DNA from: CAYJAD01 sp964368075
Lineage (GTDB): Bacteria; Desulfobacterota; Desulfovibrionia; Desulfovibrionales; Desulfovibrionaceae
Direction of reading: 5' to 3'
Assembly: GCA_964368075.1 (NCBI GenBank)
Contig: CAYJAD010000004.1
Span: 24,828-88,827, forward strand
Length of the DNA: 64,000 nucleotides
Part shown: positions 26,421-36,309 of the stretch, piece after piece
How positions within the stretch are numbered: the stretch's first letter is position 1
How the letters are laid out: every line of letters starts with the position of its first letter
Made by a program: the position numbers and the translations under genes
Notes under the pieces: generated by a model
The model's database searches: none
What the model saw: the letters and a program-made list of their open reading frames with translations, nothing else
Told to the model about the DNA's origin: nothing

Positions 26421-26471
26421 GCGAATAAAAGCGCTTTGAGGGATGGGGGAAGTTTGAAGGGAGAAGGAGTA

Positions 26472-26502
26472 TTTTAGGGGAAAGTTTCCCTTCCCCCTAA
26501 AA
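26472..26502. repeat. Palindrome at the mltD/fadL convergent junction
   Basis: TTTTAGGGGAA and TTCCCCCTAAAA (one extra C) around a short spacer. It has the same purine-arm/pyrimidine-arm form as the 54-bp repeat but an unrelated core. No U-tract on either strand. Confidence 0.5.
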
Positions 26503-26528
26503 AATAGCGAATACTTTGTAGGTATTTT

Positions 26529-27752
26529 TTAGAATTTAAACCCTACAGAAACGGTATATAAATCTGCGCCCACATTGGAAGAGGTGCCAGCGGATACACC
26601 ATGTGCTAAGCTCTTGTCATAGTTCGTGTCATAAATCCACATATGTGTGTAGGCCAGATCTAAAGTCCAGTCTTCATGTTTAAAACCTAAGCCAAGGCTC
26701 ACAGCATCGCGGCCGTTGGTGGGCATCATATAATCGGCATATCTTTCGTTGGTAACGGCGGTTTCGTGCCAATAGCCGGCGCGCAATGTAAGCCAATCTA
26801 GCGGGCTGTATTCCACACTGGCATTGAAATTCCAACCGTCTTTCCATTCTTTAGGATTTTTTGAAGGGGGTAAGTTATTATCAAAATAAATGTCTAGTGC
26901 ATTGTAGGTAGACCAACGGGTGTACACAGTGCCAACTTCAAAGCTAAGGTTTTCTAAAGGCTTGAAAGCGACACCAAAGGAAATGGAGTCAGGAAGTACA
27001 ATAAAGCCATTAATTTCTGTATCTACCATGCCAAAGCTGGGTATTTGCTTGCCAAAGGCTGCAGTGCCGGTGGCGCTATGTGCTACTTTACTCTTATAGG
27101 TAAGCCCGGCAGACCATTGTTCATTAAATTTAGCATGTAAGCCCAAATGCAAGCCTACACCTGTGGAGGAGGCGTGTAACTGAGTGCTATTGATATCTGG
27201 GCCGCCAGCGGGGTCCAGATATCTGTTGTTTAAAAATAAACTTAAGTACATGACTTCAACACCTAAGGACACAGAAAAAATATCGTTTAATTTTACAGCA
27301 ATGGTGGGCACTGCAGAAACAGAGGTAAGCCCTACACCATAAACGGATCCGCGACCAGACCAGTTGTCATCGTAGCTATTGCCAAGGCCAAAGCGCGTAA
27401 ACACACCTAAGCCTAACCAAACTCTGTCATTGAGTTGATGTGATATATACCCATGGGCAGGTGTCCAAATATTTGCGTGGGCACTGGTTGTTTGTTGCGT
27501 GTCGCTGTTCTTTATGCTTCCATAAGGTGCTACAAAGGATATACCGGCCATAAAATGCGTACCCGGTAACTGTGTAATACCTGCAGCATTATAAGCTAAG
27601 GTAGATACATCATCAGCGCGACCTACCATACCACTGGCAAGACCAAGACCACGTGCGGACCATTCCGTCATGGCAAAGCCTTCAGCCATGGCCGTTCCTG
27701 CAAGGCTTAATGATAAAAGCAATGCAATAAAAACATGACAAATTTTAGACAT
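26529..27752 (-). CDS. FadL/OmpP1-family outer membrane transport protein
   Basis: 407 residues with a clean signal peptide cleaved after AMA (residue 23). The mature start EGFAMTEWSARGLGLASGMVGR and the following ADDVSTLAYNAAGIT match the N-terminal plug of FadL-type 14-strand beta barrels. The barrel shows alternating hydrophobic strands and ends in VSVGFKF, a typical terminal-phenylalanine outer-membrane signal. FadL proteins admit long-chain fatty acids or other hydrophobic compounds. A GGAGG RBS precedes the ATG. It is a single gene, convergent with mltD. Confidence 0.9.
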   Translation of the reverse strand: MSKICHVFIALLLSLSLAGTAMAEGFAMTEWSARGLGLASGMVGRADDVSTLAYNAAGITQLPGTHFMAGISFVAPYGSIKNSDTQQTTSAHANIWTPAHGYISHQLNDRVWLGLGVFTRFGLGNSYDDNWSGRGSVYGVGLTSVSAVPTIAVKLNDIFSVSLGVEVMYLSLFLNNRYLDPAGGPDINSTQLHASSTGVGLHLGLHAKFNEQWSAGLTYKSKVAHSATGTAAFGKQIPSFGMVDTEINGFIVLPDSISFGVAFKPLENLSFEVGTVYTRWSTYNALDIYFDNNLPPSKNPKEWKDGWNFNASVEYSPLDWLTLRAGYWHETAVTNERYADYMMPTNGRDAVSLGLGFKHEDWTLDLAYTHMWIYDTNYDKSLAHGVSAGTSSNVGADLYTVSVGFKF

Positions 27753-27879
27753 GGAGCCTCCAAAGCAATGAATAATCAGTTATAATTTTTGCACACATCC
27801 ACAGGCAAAAATCAAAAAAAAGCGCGATAAAGTATGCACTCACTGTAAAAATGTATCCTTATGCGCGTAAGCATCGCAC

Positions 27880-30258
27880 CTAGTACATATTAAGCGGGTC
27901 AAGGTCAAGAGAAAGCTTGATATTCTTATGGGTAAATATTGTAATCGCAAAATTATAAATATGACGAATAGCTTGCCAACTTTCACTTTTTAATAGGCAA
28001 TGAAAGCGTTTTTGCCCTCGTAAGATAGATAATGGTGCAGGCGTGGGCCCAAGTACCGTGACAAGATTTTCTTTTCCTGCTTGGCGTAATTGGGCGCCGC
28101 ATTGTCGCAAAAAATCGTTACCTTCAGAAAAGTCTACAGGAAAACTTATTCGAATGAGCCCAAGATGTACAAAGGGGGGGTAACGCCACTTTTCTCTGCG
28201 CTGCATCTCGTCAGCATAAAAACCCTCAAAATCAGCGTTTTGTATATATTGCCAACAGTAATGCTGTACATCTCTTGTTTGAATAAGTACCTTTCCGGCT
28301 TTTTGTCCTCGACCGGCACGGCCAGCAGATTGCACCAATAATTGAAATGTGCGCTCAGCAGCGCGATAGTCTGGGGTGTTTAAGCCCAAATCTCCGTCTG
28401 CCACTACAGCCAAAGTTACTTCAGGAAAATGATGCCCCTTAGAAAGCATTTGTGTACCCACAAGAATTTGCGCTTCTTGGCGTCGAAACGCCTCTAGAAT
28501 TTCTTCCATGTGGCCTTCGCGGCGTGTGCTATCGCGGTCTAATCGTAAAACTTTTCCTGAAGTTAAAGAAGACAGATATTCCGTAAGTTTTTCTGTGCCT
28601 TCACCCATGGGGAGAAAATGCATGCCTTTACAATGGCTGCAAAGGGTGGGGAAGGGCACGGCATACCCACAATAATGACAAATAAGGCGTTGGCGTTTTT
28701 TGTGATAGGTAAGACCTATTTCACAGTGGGGACAACGTGCTACTTTTTGGCAATCTAAACAATACACTAAGGGGGCATAGCCACGTCTATTCAATAAAAT
28801 AACAGCCTGTTCCCCTCGAGCCAAGGTTTCTTTTAAAGCCAACTCGCTTTCTGCGGCCAAGGTGGCTTGCGTAGCTTTTTGACCATGAATGCTCACCAAT
28901 TGAATCTCTGGCAGAGTGCCCCCTCCTACACGGCTGGGCAATTTTTGCACCTGTAATTTTCCTTGCTTGGCAGCATAAAAAGTTTTTATGTCTGGCGTGG
29001 CTGACCCCAGAACCACAAGCCCTTTTTGCTGCGCCATTCGGAACCATGCCACCTCTTTGGCTTGATAGACCATTTTTTCATCTTGCTTGAATGAGGCGTC
29101 ATGTTCTTCATCTAGCACCACAGCGCCGATATTTTTTAGCGGCAAAAATAATGCTGAGCGTGTGCCTACCACTATGCAGGGCTGTGTGCGTGTGGCTAAG
29201 TCTTTAAATATGTTTTCGCGTATGAGAGGGTTTTGATAACCATGGTAGAGAAATGTGGGCACATGGGGTAAGGCTAAAGCCACATCTCGGCGTAGCTTTA
29301 GGGCTAGAGCTACTTCCGGCGCCAAAAGAAGTATGGACAAGCCTTGTGCATAACACATTTTTGCTAATTCTAAATACACAGCAGTTTTTCCGCTGCCCGT
29401 GACACCGTACAGCACATGGCCTTGCACTTTGCCTGTGCTTTGTGCTTCTTCTAAAGCGTTAGCAAAAGCTTGCAAAGCTTCTTCTTGGGCTGTGCTTAAT
29501 GTAAAAGCACTGTCCGGCGGAGGCAATAAGGCCATATGTATTGCCTCTTCTTCCTCTTGCGGGGCTTCAAGGCGTACATGACCTTGTCGTAGCAAACTTT
29601 GTAAAGCGGGGGCGGCGCCTTGCCCTAGCTGGCGTAAAAGTTGGCGCCTGTTAGTGCTGCCTTTGTCTAAGAGATAATCAAGAATGCTCACTTGCTTTAT
29701 AGCCATGGGGCGTACTGGCCAAGGCGGATCCACTTGCAAAACACACAATTCCGATAAAGCGCTGTCTACCTTGGGGGGGAGAATTTGCGCTGTGCCCGCC
29801 ATAAGGGCTAAGGCTAAGGCCTCCCCTTGCGAAGCTGTAAAAGCTTCGTTGGGGCATTGTACCATTTTTAAGGTATATATGTGGGCTTTACCATCTATAA
29901 AAGTACGAATTTTACTTTGTGCACTGCGCAAGCCCGCAGGTAAAATATGGCGTAAAATATCTCCCTCGTGACGACTTTGGCGCAAGGCAAGCTGGTTTAT
30001 CATGCTAAAGTACCAAGGCTGAAGCAAATGGGTTACTTCTAAAGGGCTTACTATATGCTTTACTTCAATGTCAGCATCAAGACCGCTTTCTTCTTGCCCT
30101 GCATCACAGATAATCCCCACACGTATTCCTTTACCCAAAGGTATAGCCACGCGTAAACCAACGCAAAAAAAAGACGCGTGCTCCTTAGGCCACCACCAAG
30201 GCAAGGCATAGGTAAACACACCAAAGGGGGGAGAAAGTAAAGCGATACGATAAAACAT
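27880..30258 (-). CDS. priA: Primosomal protein N', replication restart helicase PriA
   Basis: 792 residues, slightly longer than usual. An N-terminal DNA-binding region precedes a superfamily 2 helicase: Walker A GVTGSGKT near 286-293, DEEH near 382, GSATPD near 417, and the C-terminal helicase half with VGTQMLSKGHHFP. The eight-cysteine zinc region CLDCQKVARCPHC...CHYCGYAVPFPTLCSHC (about 498-546) is intact. PriA reloads replisomes at stalled forks. The gene starts 97 bp after galU, with a 24-bp palindrome in between, so it is probably a separate transcript. Confidence 0.93.
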   Translation of the reverse strand: MFYRIALLSPPFGVFTYALPWWWPKEHASFFCVGLRVAIPLGKGIRVGIICDAGQEESGLDADIEVKHIVSPLEVTHLLQPWYFSMINQLALRQSRHEGDILRHILPAGLRSAQSKIRTFIDGKAHIYTLKMVQCPNEAFTASQGEALALALMAGTAQILPPKVDSALSELCVLQVDPPWPVRPMAIKQVSILDYLLDKGSTNRRQLLRQLGQGAAPALQSLLRQGHVRLEAPQEEEEAIHMALLPPPDSAFTLSTAQEEALQAFANALEEAQSTGKVQGHVLYGVTGSGKTAVYLELAKMCYAQGLSILLLAPEVALALKLRRDVALALPHVPTFLYHGYQNPLIRENIFKDLATRTQPCIVVGTRSALFLPLKNIGAVVLDEEHDASFKQDEKMVYQAKEVAWFRMAQQKGLVVLGSATPDIKTFYAAKQGKLQVQKLPSRVGGGTLPEIQLVSIHGQKATQATLAAESELALKETLARGEQAVILLNRRGYAPLVYCLDCQKVARCPHCEIGLTYHKKRQRLICHYCGYAVPFPTLCSHCKGMHFLPMGEGTEKLTEYLSSLTSGKVLRLDRDSTRREGHMEEILEAFRRQEAQILVGTQMLSKGHHFPEVTLAVVADGDLGLNTPDYRAAERTFQLLVQSAGRAGRGQKAGKVLIQTRDVQHYCWQYIQNADFEGFYADEMQRREKWRYPPFVHLGLIRISFPVDFSEGNDFLRQCGAQLRQAGKENLVTVLGPTPAPLSILRGQKRFHCLLKSESWQAIRHIYNFAITIFTHKNIKLSLDLDPLNMY

Positions 30259-30294
30259 AAAAACCAGAAGGGTAAAGTATTTGGCGAGAAAGTG

Positions 30295-30318
30295 GGAGGA
30301 AGTATATATACTTCCTCC
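30295..30318. terminator. 24-bp perfect palindrome between galU and priA
   Basis: GGAGGAAGTATA followed directly by its reverse complement, with no loop base. It lies 36 bp after the galU stop on the minus strand. It could serve as a terminator stem or an operator for priA; no U-tract follows. Confidence 0.5.
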
Positions 30319-30354
30319 GCAATGATGACATAAAAAAGTTATTGATAGAAAAGA

Positions 30355-31227
30355 TTACATATGCTCAAGAATATTGCGCAACATACCGCGCAATTGAGGG
30401 CGTAATTTATCGTCTTGCAATGCAAAGAAGACGTTGGCTGTGAGGTATTCTGCCCAGTCTCCGGCATCAAAGCGCCAACCAGTCATTTTTACTGCCAGCA
30501 TTCCTTTGTCTTTGGCAAGAGCTTGTAAGGCATCGGTGAGTTGTATTTCACCACCATGACCGGGTTGTACATTTTCTAAATATTCAAAAATATCCGGTGT
30601 AAGTACATAACGCCCCACAATAGCTAATTGAGAAGGTGCTTTGTCTTTTTCAGGTTTTTCCACCATGTCATGAATTCTGTACACATTGGGGGAAACTTCC
30701 ACACCATCAATGATACCATAGCGATCGACTTTATCTTTAGGAACTTCTACCACACCAATAACAGGCATGTTTTCAGCATCAGCTACATCTATCAATTGTT
30801 TTATACCAGGGTTTGGGTCAAACATCAGATCGTCCCCTACCATGATGGCAAAGGGTTTATCCCGTACGAGTTCTTTTGCGCAAAGCACAGCGTGCCCAAG
30901 GCCCAATTGTTTTTTTTGACGTACAGACATAATGTTAACCATTTCAGCTACATTACGAACAAGCTCTAATTTATCCATTTTGCCAGCACGTTCTAGCACT
31001 TGCTCGAGCTGTAAATTATAGTCGAAATGGTCTTCTATGACGCTTTTATCACGGTTTGTAACAAAAATAACGTCTTTGATGCCTGACTGAATGGCTTCTT
31101 CCACAACGCATTGAATAACAGGTTTATTGTAAATGGGAAGCATTTCTTTGGGAATGTTCTTGCTTGCCGGTAAGGAACGTGTGCCCCAACCTGCCACGGG
31201 AATAACAACTTTGCGAATCTTTTTCAT
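30355..31227 (-). CDS. galU: UTP-glucose-1-phosphate uridylyltransferase
   Basis: 290 residues, standard length. It makes UDP-glucose from UTP and glucose-1-phosphate for LPS and capsule. The nucleotide-binding start is VIPVAGWGTRSLPASKNIPKEML (usual AGLGTR is AGWGTR here), followed by MVGDDLMFDPN near 129, VEKPEKDKAPSQ near 190 and GGEIQLTDAL near 225. A TAGGT RBS lies ahead of the ATG. The neighbouring genes, GlmM and the lytic transglycosylases, are also envelope genes. Confidence 0.94.
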   Translation of the reverse strand: MKKIRKVVIPVAGWGTRSLPASKNIPKEMLPIYNKPVIQCVVEEAIQSGIKDVIFVTNRDKSVIEDHFDYNLQLEQVLERAGKMDKLELVRNVAEMVNIMSVRQKKQLGLGHAVLCAKELVRDKPFAIMVGDDLMFDPNPGIKQLIDVADAENMPVIGVVEVPKDKVDRYGIIDGVEVSPNVYRIHDMVEKPEKDKAPSQLAIVGRYVLTPDIFEYLENVQPGHGGEIQLTDALQALAKDKGMLAVKMTGWRFDAGDWAEYLTANVFFALQDDKLRPQLRGMLRNILEHM

Positions 31228-31517
31228 AATATACCTACGGTAAAAACATTAATCTGTAAGGCGTAACTCCATTCTCTAAAATCCAAAAAAAAATCCATTT
31301 CCGCAACCTTTTTAAAAAAAACAAAAGTACTACAGACGCTTTTATCAGCACTGTCATTGCTCTGTTTTTTCTAGTCGCTAAAAGGACTATAAGACCATAA
31401 GTATATTTTACCTATCTTGCAAGTGAAAAGAAACATAAAATTATAAACTTTTATGGAGAAATCTTAGTAAGATACTATTTTTTGAAGTTGATATACGATT
31501 TCGTTTGCACCTTTGAG

Positions 31518-32759
31518 CTATTTTTTTAGTAAAAGCCAAATGTCGCCCTTGGTGTATATCTGTTTTGCTTGAGCGTGGGCGTCTTCGCCTTCACCGGCAT
31601 AAAGGTCAATACGGCGCATGTTTATAGCTCCTCCGGTGTCATGTGCAAAACCAAGGCCGTGCAATGTACGCATATTGCCGGCTACGCTACCGGGGGTATT
31701 TTTCTTACCCGGTGTGGGGAGGTGGTAAGCCAAAATACCGCCTAAAGGTAAAATGCGTTGGTCAGTGGCCATACTCACCCATGGGGTTAGTGCCGCCCCT
31801 ACGCTACCTTGGGGTTTTTTCGGACCATAGCGAAAAAAGGCATAGCCGGAAGAAGCTTCCAAAAAGGCGCGTTTTTGTTTTTCTGTGGCTTTATCCCACC
31901 ATTGTCGCATACCTTGTAGGGTGGCATTTTTACGTGAAACTTGCTTTGTTTTCATAAGATACCCTGCCATGCTTTCGCCCTTATGCCCATTGAGTCCGGC
32001 AAAGAGCACAGCTTGGGTACTGCCATCGTCAAAGGTGAGCAGGCCAGACCCTTGTAACATAAACCAATAGGTATCAAAGGGATGTTTTAGCCAAGCAATT
32101 TCCAGATTACGTTGGGCTAATCCGCCGTCAAAATCGATCTGAGCGCGGCTTAAAAAAGGTGGGTCAGGGCGAATAACCTTGGTAAAAGCTTCATCAGGGC
32201 AGGTATGCGTGGGCAAACAAGCAGCCAAGTGCGGTGCCACTTCTTCGGGTAAGCGGTAGAGCGGAGCCGTAAATCCTTCTTTCTTTGTGCGACTGGCTGC
32301 CATAACAGGAGAAAAATAGGAGGTAAAATGCGTCTTGGGGCTTAGGTGCAGCCACTGAAAATGTTTTGCCAATAGGGCAGGGTTATTGTCTAATTGCGGC
32401 AACAGGCTTTGTAATAACTCTAAGGATTCTGTTATTTGTTGCCATGTAACGCGCACAGGATTTTTTTTGGTGTCATGCTCAATGGCATAGCTTGCCTGTG
32501 CTTGTTTTTTGGCATAGGCCAAAGAGCGTTCCAATGCCGGAGCAAGCTCGCGCCATGAGCTCATGCCTTGGCGTTCTTTTTGTAAAGAAAGGGCTTTGGC
32601 TTGAGCTTGTTTGTCACTGAGAGGTACCAATATGGGGGCTTTTAAGTTGAGAGGCTCTAAAACCTTATGTACGGTATTTGCTCCTAAAGCCGGTGATGCT
32701 AAAGTTAAAAGAAGGCAACATAGCCCCCACAAGATAAAAGTATGTGGTGTTTTTTTCAT
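31518..32759 (-). CDS. mltA: Membrane-bound lytic murein transglycosylase A
   Basis: 413 residues. A signal peptide with cleavage near ALG-AN (residues 26-27) is seen, with no lipobox cysteine, so it appears soluble periplasmic rather than lipoprotein as in E. coli. The MltA domain contains GYFSPV-like FTSYFSPVMAASR and YWFMLQGSGLL; the C-terminal 3D domain has GLGFAHDTGGAINMRRIDLYAGEG with the aspartates of the active site. It cleaves peptidoglycan glycan strands. It lies 87 bp after glmM on the same strand. Confidence 0.9.
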   Translation of the reverse strand: MKKTPHTFILWGLCCLLLTLASPALGANTVHKVLEPLNLKAPILVPLSDKQAQAKALSLQKERQGMSSWRELAPALERSLAYAKKQAQASYAIEHDTKKNPVRVTWQQITESLELLQSLLPQLDNNPALLAKHFQWLHLSPKTHFTSYFSPVMAASRTKKEGFTAPLYRLPEEVAPHLAACLPTHTCPDEAFTKVIRPDPPFLSRAQIDFDGGLAQRNLEIAWLKHPFDTYWFMLQGSGLLTFDDGSTQAVLFAGLNGHKGESMAGYLMKTKQVSRKNATLQGMRQWWDKATEKQKRAFLEASSGYAFFRYGPKKPQGSVGAALTPWVSMATDQRILPLGGILAYHLPTPGKKNTPGSVAGNMRTLHGLGFAHDTGGAINMRRIDLYAGEGEDAHAQAKQIYTKGDIWLLLKK

Positions 32760-32846
32760 AATTATTTCATATTTCCTTGTAATATAACGCGACGAATACG
32801 GTCTACAGTAACATAAAAGCCTATGTGGCTAGAGCAAAAAGAACCG

Positions 32847-34217
32847 TTAAGCTCCCAAAGATTTCTGTACTAGCTCTGCCAAAAACTGACTGTGTTCGCG
32901 TACTTTTTTGGCATTGTCGCCTTCTACCATAACGCGGCATAGGGATTCCGTACCTGAATAGCGCAAAAGGACGCGACCTTTGCCGGCAAAGTCATTTTCG
33001 ATATCATGTATGGCTTGTACGAGTATGGGCACTTCTTTAATGGGAGGTTTTTTATCCACATGAATATTAATAAGCTCTTGCGGATAGGGGGTGAGCAAGC
33101 CTGCCAGCTCTGAAAGAGGCTTATCTTTATCTTGCATATGGCGTAAAATTTGAAGAGCGGCCAATAAACCATCGCCAGTGGTACTGTATTGACGGAAAAT
33201 AAGATGTCCCGATTGTTCTCCACCAAACATATAGCCGCCACGGCGCATGGCTTCCATGACATAGCGATCGCCCACTTGTGTGCGCAATAGTTTACCGCCT
33301 CTTTCCTTCATGAATACTTCCAACGCCATATTACTCATAACTGTGGAAACAAGGGTGTTTTGTGCAAGCTCTTTTCTTTCCAGCATAGCAGCGGCACATA
33401 AAGCCATGATTTGGTCTCCGTCTAAAATGGTGCCTTGTTCATCCACGACAATCAGTCTGTCGGCATCGCCATCAAGAGCCAGGCCAATATCGGCCCGCAA
33501 TTCTCGTACCTTTTCTGCCGTACGTTGGGGAAAAAGCGAACCGCAACCGTCGTTAATATTTAAACCATTGGGTTGGTCGCCCAAAGCAATAACCTCTGCA
33601 CCCAGCTCAGCAAGGGCTAGGGGGGCTACTTTATAGGAGGCTCCATGGGCGCAATCAATAACAATACGCAAACCAGATAAAGACATATGCGCTGGAAAAC
33701 AGCTTTTAGTATATACTATATATCGTCCACCGGCATCTTCAATGCGTTTAGCGCGGCCGATTTCTTTTGCGGGTGGGTATTCCCATGTTTGTCCTGTGTC
33801 GTCGTCGTCGTTTTTATGCATCAAAGCGGTAATGGCATCTTCTACTTCATCGGCTAATTTATAGCCTTCAGCATCAAAAAATTTAATTCCATTATCATAA
33901 TACGGATTATGCGAGGCAGAAATGACCACACCAAGGTCAGCACGCATGCTGCGTGTTAAAAAGGCAATGGCAGGCGTAGGCAAAGGCCCCACCATAATGG
34001 CGTGCATGCCCATGGAACAAAAACCTGCCGTTAGGGCAGATTCAAAAGTATATCCAGAGAGGCGCGTATCTTTGCCAATGAGTACCTTATGGGGATGCGT
34101 GCCACGCCTAAAATAGGTTCCGGCTGCTTGACCAAGGCGTAAAGCCATTTCTGCTGTCATGGGGTAGACATTGGCCTTGCCGCGAATGCCATCGGTGCCA
34201 AAGAGACGTTTTTGCAT
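32847..34217 (-). CDS. glmM: Phosphoglucosamine mutase
   Basis: 456 residues, standard length. It interconverts glucosamine-6-phosphate and glucosamine-1-phosphate on the way to UDP-GlcNAc. The N-terminal LFGTDGIRG, the phosphoserine loop VISASHNPYYDNG near 100, the metal loop DGDADR near 245 and the C-terminal RYSGTES phosphate-binding loop are all intact. An AGAGGA RBS lies before the ATG. It is the first gene of a probable glmM-mltA pair; a 484-bp gap lies upstream. Confidence 0.94.
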   Translation of the reverse strand: MQKRLFGTDGIRGKANVYPMTAEMALRLGQAAGTYFRRGTHPHKVLIGKDTRLSGYTFESALTAGFCSMGMHAIMVGPLPTPAIAFLTRSMRADLGVVISASHNPYYDNGIKFFDAEGYKLADEVEDAITALMHKNDDDDTGQTWEYPPAKEIGRAKRIEDAGGRYIVYTKSCFPAHMSLSGLRIVIDCAHGASYKVAPLALAELGAEVIALGDQPNGLNINDGCGSLFPQRTAEKVRELRADIGLALDGDADRLIVVDEQGTILDGDQIMALCAAAMLERKELAQNTLVSTVMSNMALEVFMKERGGKLLRTQVGDRYVMEAMRRGGYMFGGEQSGHLIFRQYSTTGDGLLAALQILRHMQDKDKPLSELAGLLTPYPQELINIHVDKKPPIKEVPILVQAIHDIENDFAGKGRVLLRYSGTESLCRVMVEGDNAKKVREHSQFLAELVQKSLGA

Positions 34218-34701
34218 GTAAGATCCTCTTTTAAAGAATATATAGGAAGGTTTCGTTTTGCAGAGGATAAGCGGAAGAGCTTTCTGCTGTCAATAGAGAG
34301 TGAAGGCTCACTTTTTATCGAGAATTAGGCAGTCTTTTTATATACATGTGAAAAAAGAATCTTGTGCTCTAACTAGACTTTTTTTTGACAGTATGTGTAT
34401 ATTGCTGAGCACAGAAGAAATAAGACTTTTGCGCAAGTTATTGCGTGCGGTCTTTGAAGCGTTGGCGTTAGTCAAGTGCGAAATCTGGTTAGGAGGAGTG
34501 CTATCGTATAGTACAAATAGCAAAGGAAACGCTGATTAAATACTTTTTTTGTTAGCTAACTGCGTAAGACTATCTTGTTAATGTAGTACGAATATCTTTA
34601 TATTATGCATACTTAGTGAGAGTAATTTGCCTTGTTAGAGACCGAAAATTTTATTACATGAGCATGGCCTAATTTTTAATCGTTTTAGGAGACGGGGTTT
34701 T
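34218..34701. other. 484-bp intergenic region
   Basis: Divergent promoter region of glmM and the BCCT gene. An AT-rich right half has no firm promoter call. A short ORF at 34300-34539 is listed separately with low confidence. No RNA gene was recognised. Confidence 0.4.
34300..34539 (+). CDS. Possible small ORF or gene remnant
   Basis: Up to 79 residues from a GTG. The segment from the internal ATG at 34393 (STEEIRLLRKLLRAVFEALA) looks like a genuine amphipathic helix rather than random AT-rich translation. No RBS is evident, there is no family match and no neighbour on the same strand nearby. It could be a fragment of a decayed gene or chance. Confidence 0.2.
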   Translation: MKAHFLSRIRQSFYIHVKKESCALTRLFFDSMCILLSTEEIRLLRKLLRAVFEALALVKCEIWLGGVLSYSTNSKGNAD

Positions 34702-36300
34702 GTGAAAGATACAAATGAAACATTTCAGTTGCGGCATATTGTTTTTTGGCCTTCTTTTATAGTGGCTTTGGCAATTTTGGTGATAAACATTGTAGATGAA
34801 CCCACATTTGCTAAGGGAGCTACAGCTGTAAATAATGTGATTATGCAAAATTTTGCTTGGCTTTTTTCCCTATTAATTTTTTTGGTAACGCTTATCGCCA
34901 TATACTTGTACTGTTCTAAGGTTGGGAGTGTGCGTATTGGTGGTTTGGATGCTAAACCCATGCTAAGCAAATGGAAATGGTTGACCATCACTGTATCTAC
35001 CACCCTGTCCGCCGGAGTGTTCTTTTGGTCTACGGCAGAACCTCTCTACCACCTGCGCCAGCCACCTGAATCTTTAGGTATTGTTGCCGGATCTGCTGAA
35101 GCCGCTTTATTCTCCTTGTCCACAGTATTGGCCCACTGGACATACGCCCCTTACGCCCTTTATGCTGTGCCTTCAGTATGTTTTGCTTTAGTTTTCTTTA
35201 ATCTCAAAAAAACGTATTCTCTCACCTCTACGGTGCAACCTGCGTTGGGTAATATCAAAATTGGCTCCATAGGTTCCCAGCTTATAGATTCTATGTGTCT
35301 TTTTACTCTGATCTTTGGTATGGCTTCCACCATGGGTACTAGTATCCTTATTCTTATGGGGGGGCTTAGCTACTTTTTTAATGTGCCTGTGAATAGTATC
35401 ACTACAGGTATTACTATCGCCATTGTTACCGCTACATTTACTATTTCCGCCATTACAGGCTTACATAAAGGTATTACTTTTTTGGCTAAGTGGAACACCA
35501 TAGGCCTTATGGGTATAGCTTTGTTAATGCTGGTCGCAGGGCCTACGTTATTCCAAGTGGCACTGGGCATTGAAGCTTTGGGAGCCTACTTGCAAAATTT
35601 CTTGGGTTCCTTAACCTTTACTGGCGCCGCCTCTGGTGATCAGTGGCCTAAGTGGTGGAGCCTGTACTATTGGGCAGTATGGATGGCTTGGGCGCCTTTA
35701 TCTGCCTTATTTTTAGGCTACATAGCCCGTGGCTATACGGTTCGAGACTTAATGAACATGACCATGCTTTTACCTGCCACCTTTACTATTATTTGGATGT
35801 GGATTTTTGGTGGTACTGCAATTCGTTGGGATTTAGATTCAAAAGGGGCTTTGTTTAAAATATTAGAAGACAAGGGCATAGAACACGTGTTGTATAACAT
35901 TTTCGATCGTTTGCCCATGTCTACTACTTTGGCTGGGGTTATGCTTTTTGTGGCTTTTATTTCCTTTGTAACTACGGCGCACTCAAATTCTTTGGTCATG
36001 TCTCAAATTTGTACCAAAGGGCTTTCGGCAGACAATGTACATGCCAATAAATTCCTTATTATTATGTGGGGAACTTTTGTAGCCTTTATTTCTTGGACTA
36101 TGATTACCTTTGCCGGTATTAATGGTATTAAAATGGTAGCAAACTTGGGTGGTATGTTCGCCATTGTCGTCTTAGCTCTTATGTCTCTTTCTGCCATAAA
36201 ATTAGCTAACGATCCTCGCATTCTCAAAGATTGTGTGGTGCGAAACTATGCAGCAGAAGCAGCCGCTTTAGAACAACAAGAACAAGCAAAAAACGCCTAA
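34702..36300 (+). CDS. BCCT-family (betaine/carnitine/choline) transporter
   Basis: 532 residues, 12 predicted membrane segments. Family marks: WLTITVSTTLSAGVFFWSTAEPLYH in segment 3, and the BCCT signature region YWAVWMAWAPLSALFLGYIARGYTVRD near 315-340, where WAVWMAWAP carries the tryptophans lining the quaternary-ammonium site. The GTG start has AGGAGACGG eight bases upstream. BCCT members carry betaine, choline, carnitine or similar trimethylammonium compounds, by sodium or proton symport or by exchange. The gene ends 9 bp before a hydrolase, so the pair is likely an operon. Confidence 0.9.
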   Translation: MKDTNETFQLRHIVFWPSFIVALAILVINIVDEPTFAKGATAVNNVIMQNFAWLFSLLIFLVTLIAIYLYCSKVGSVRIGGLDAKPMLSKWKWLTITVSTTLSAGVFFWSTAEPLYHLRQPPESLGIVAGSAEAALFSLSTVLAHWTYAPYALYAVPSVCFALVFFNLKKTYSLTSTVQPALGNIKIGSIGSQLIDSMCLFTLIFGMASTMGTSILILMGGLSYFFNVPVNSITTGITIAIVTATFTISAITGLHKGITFLAKWNTIGLMGIALLMLVAGPTLFQVALGIEALGAYLQNFLGSLTFTGAASGDQWPKWWSLYYWAVWMAWAPLSALFLGYIARGYTVRDLMNMTMLLPATFTIIWMWIFGGTAIRWDLDSKGALFKILEDKGIEHVLYNIFDRLPMSTTLAGVMLFVAFISFVTTAHSNSLVMSQICTKGLSADNVHANKFLIIMWGTFVAFISWTMITFAGINGIKMVANLGGMFAIVVLALMSLSAIKLANDPRILKDCVVRNYAAEAAALEQQEQAKNA

Positions 36301-36309
36301 GGAGTATAT

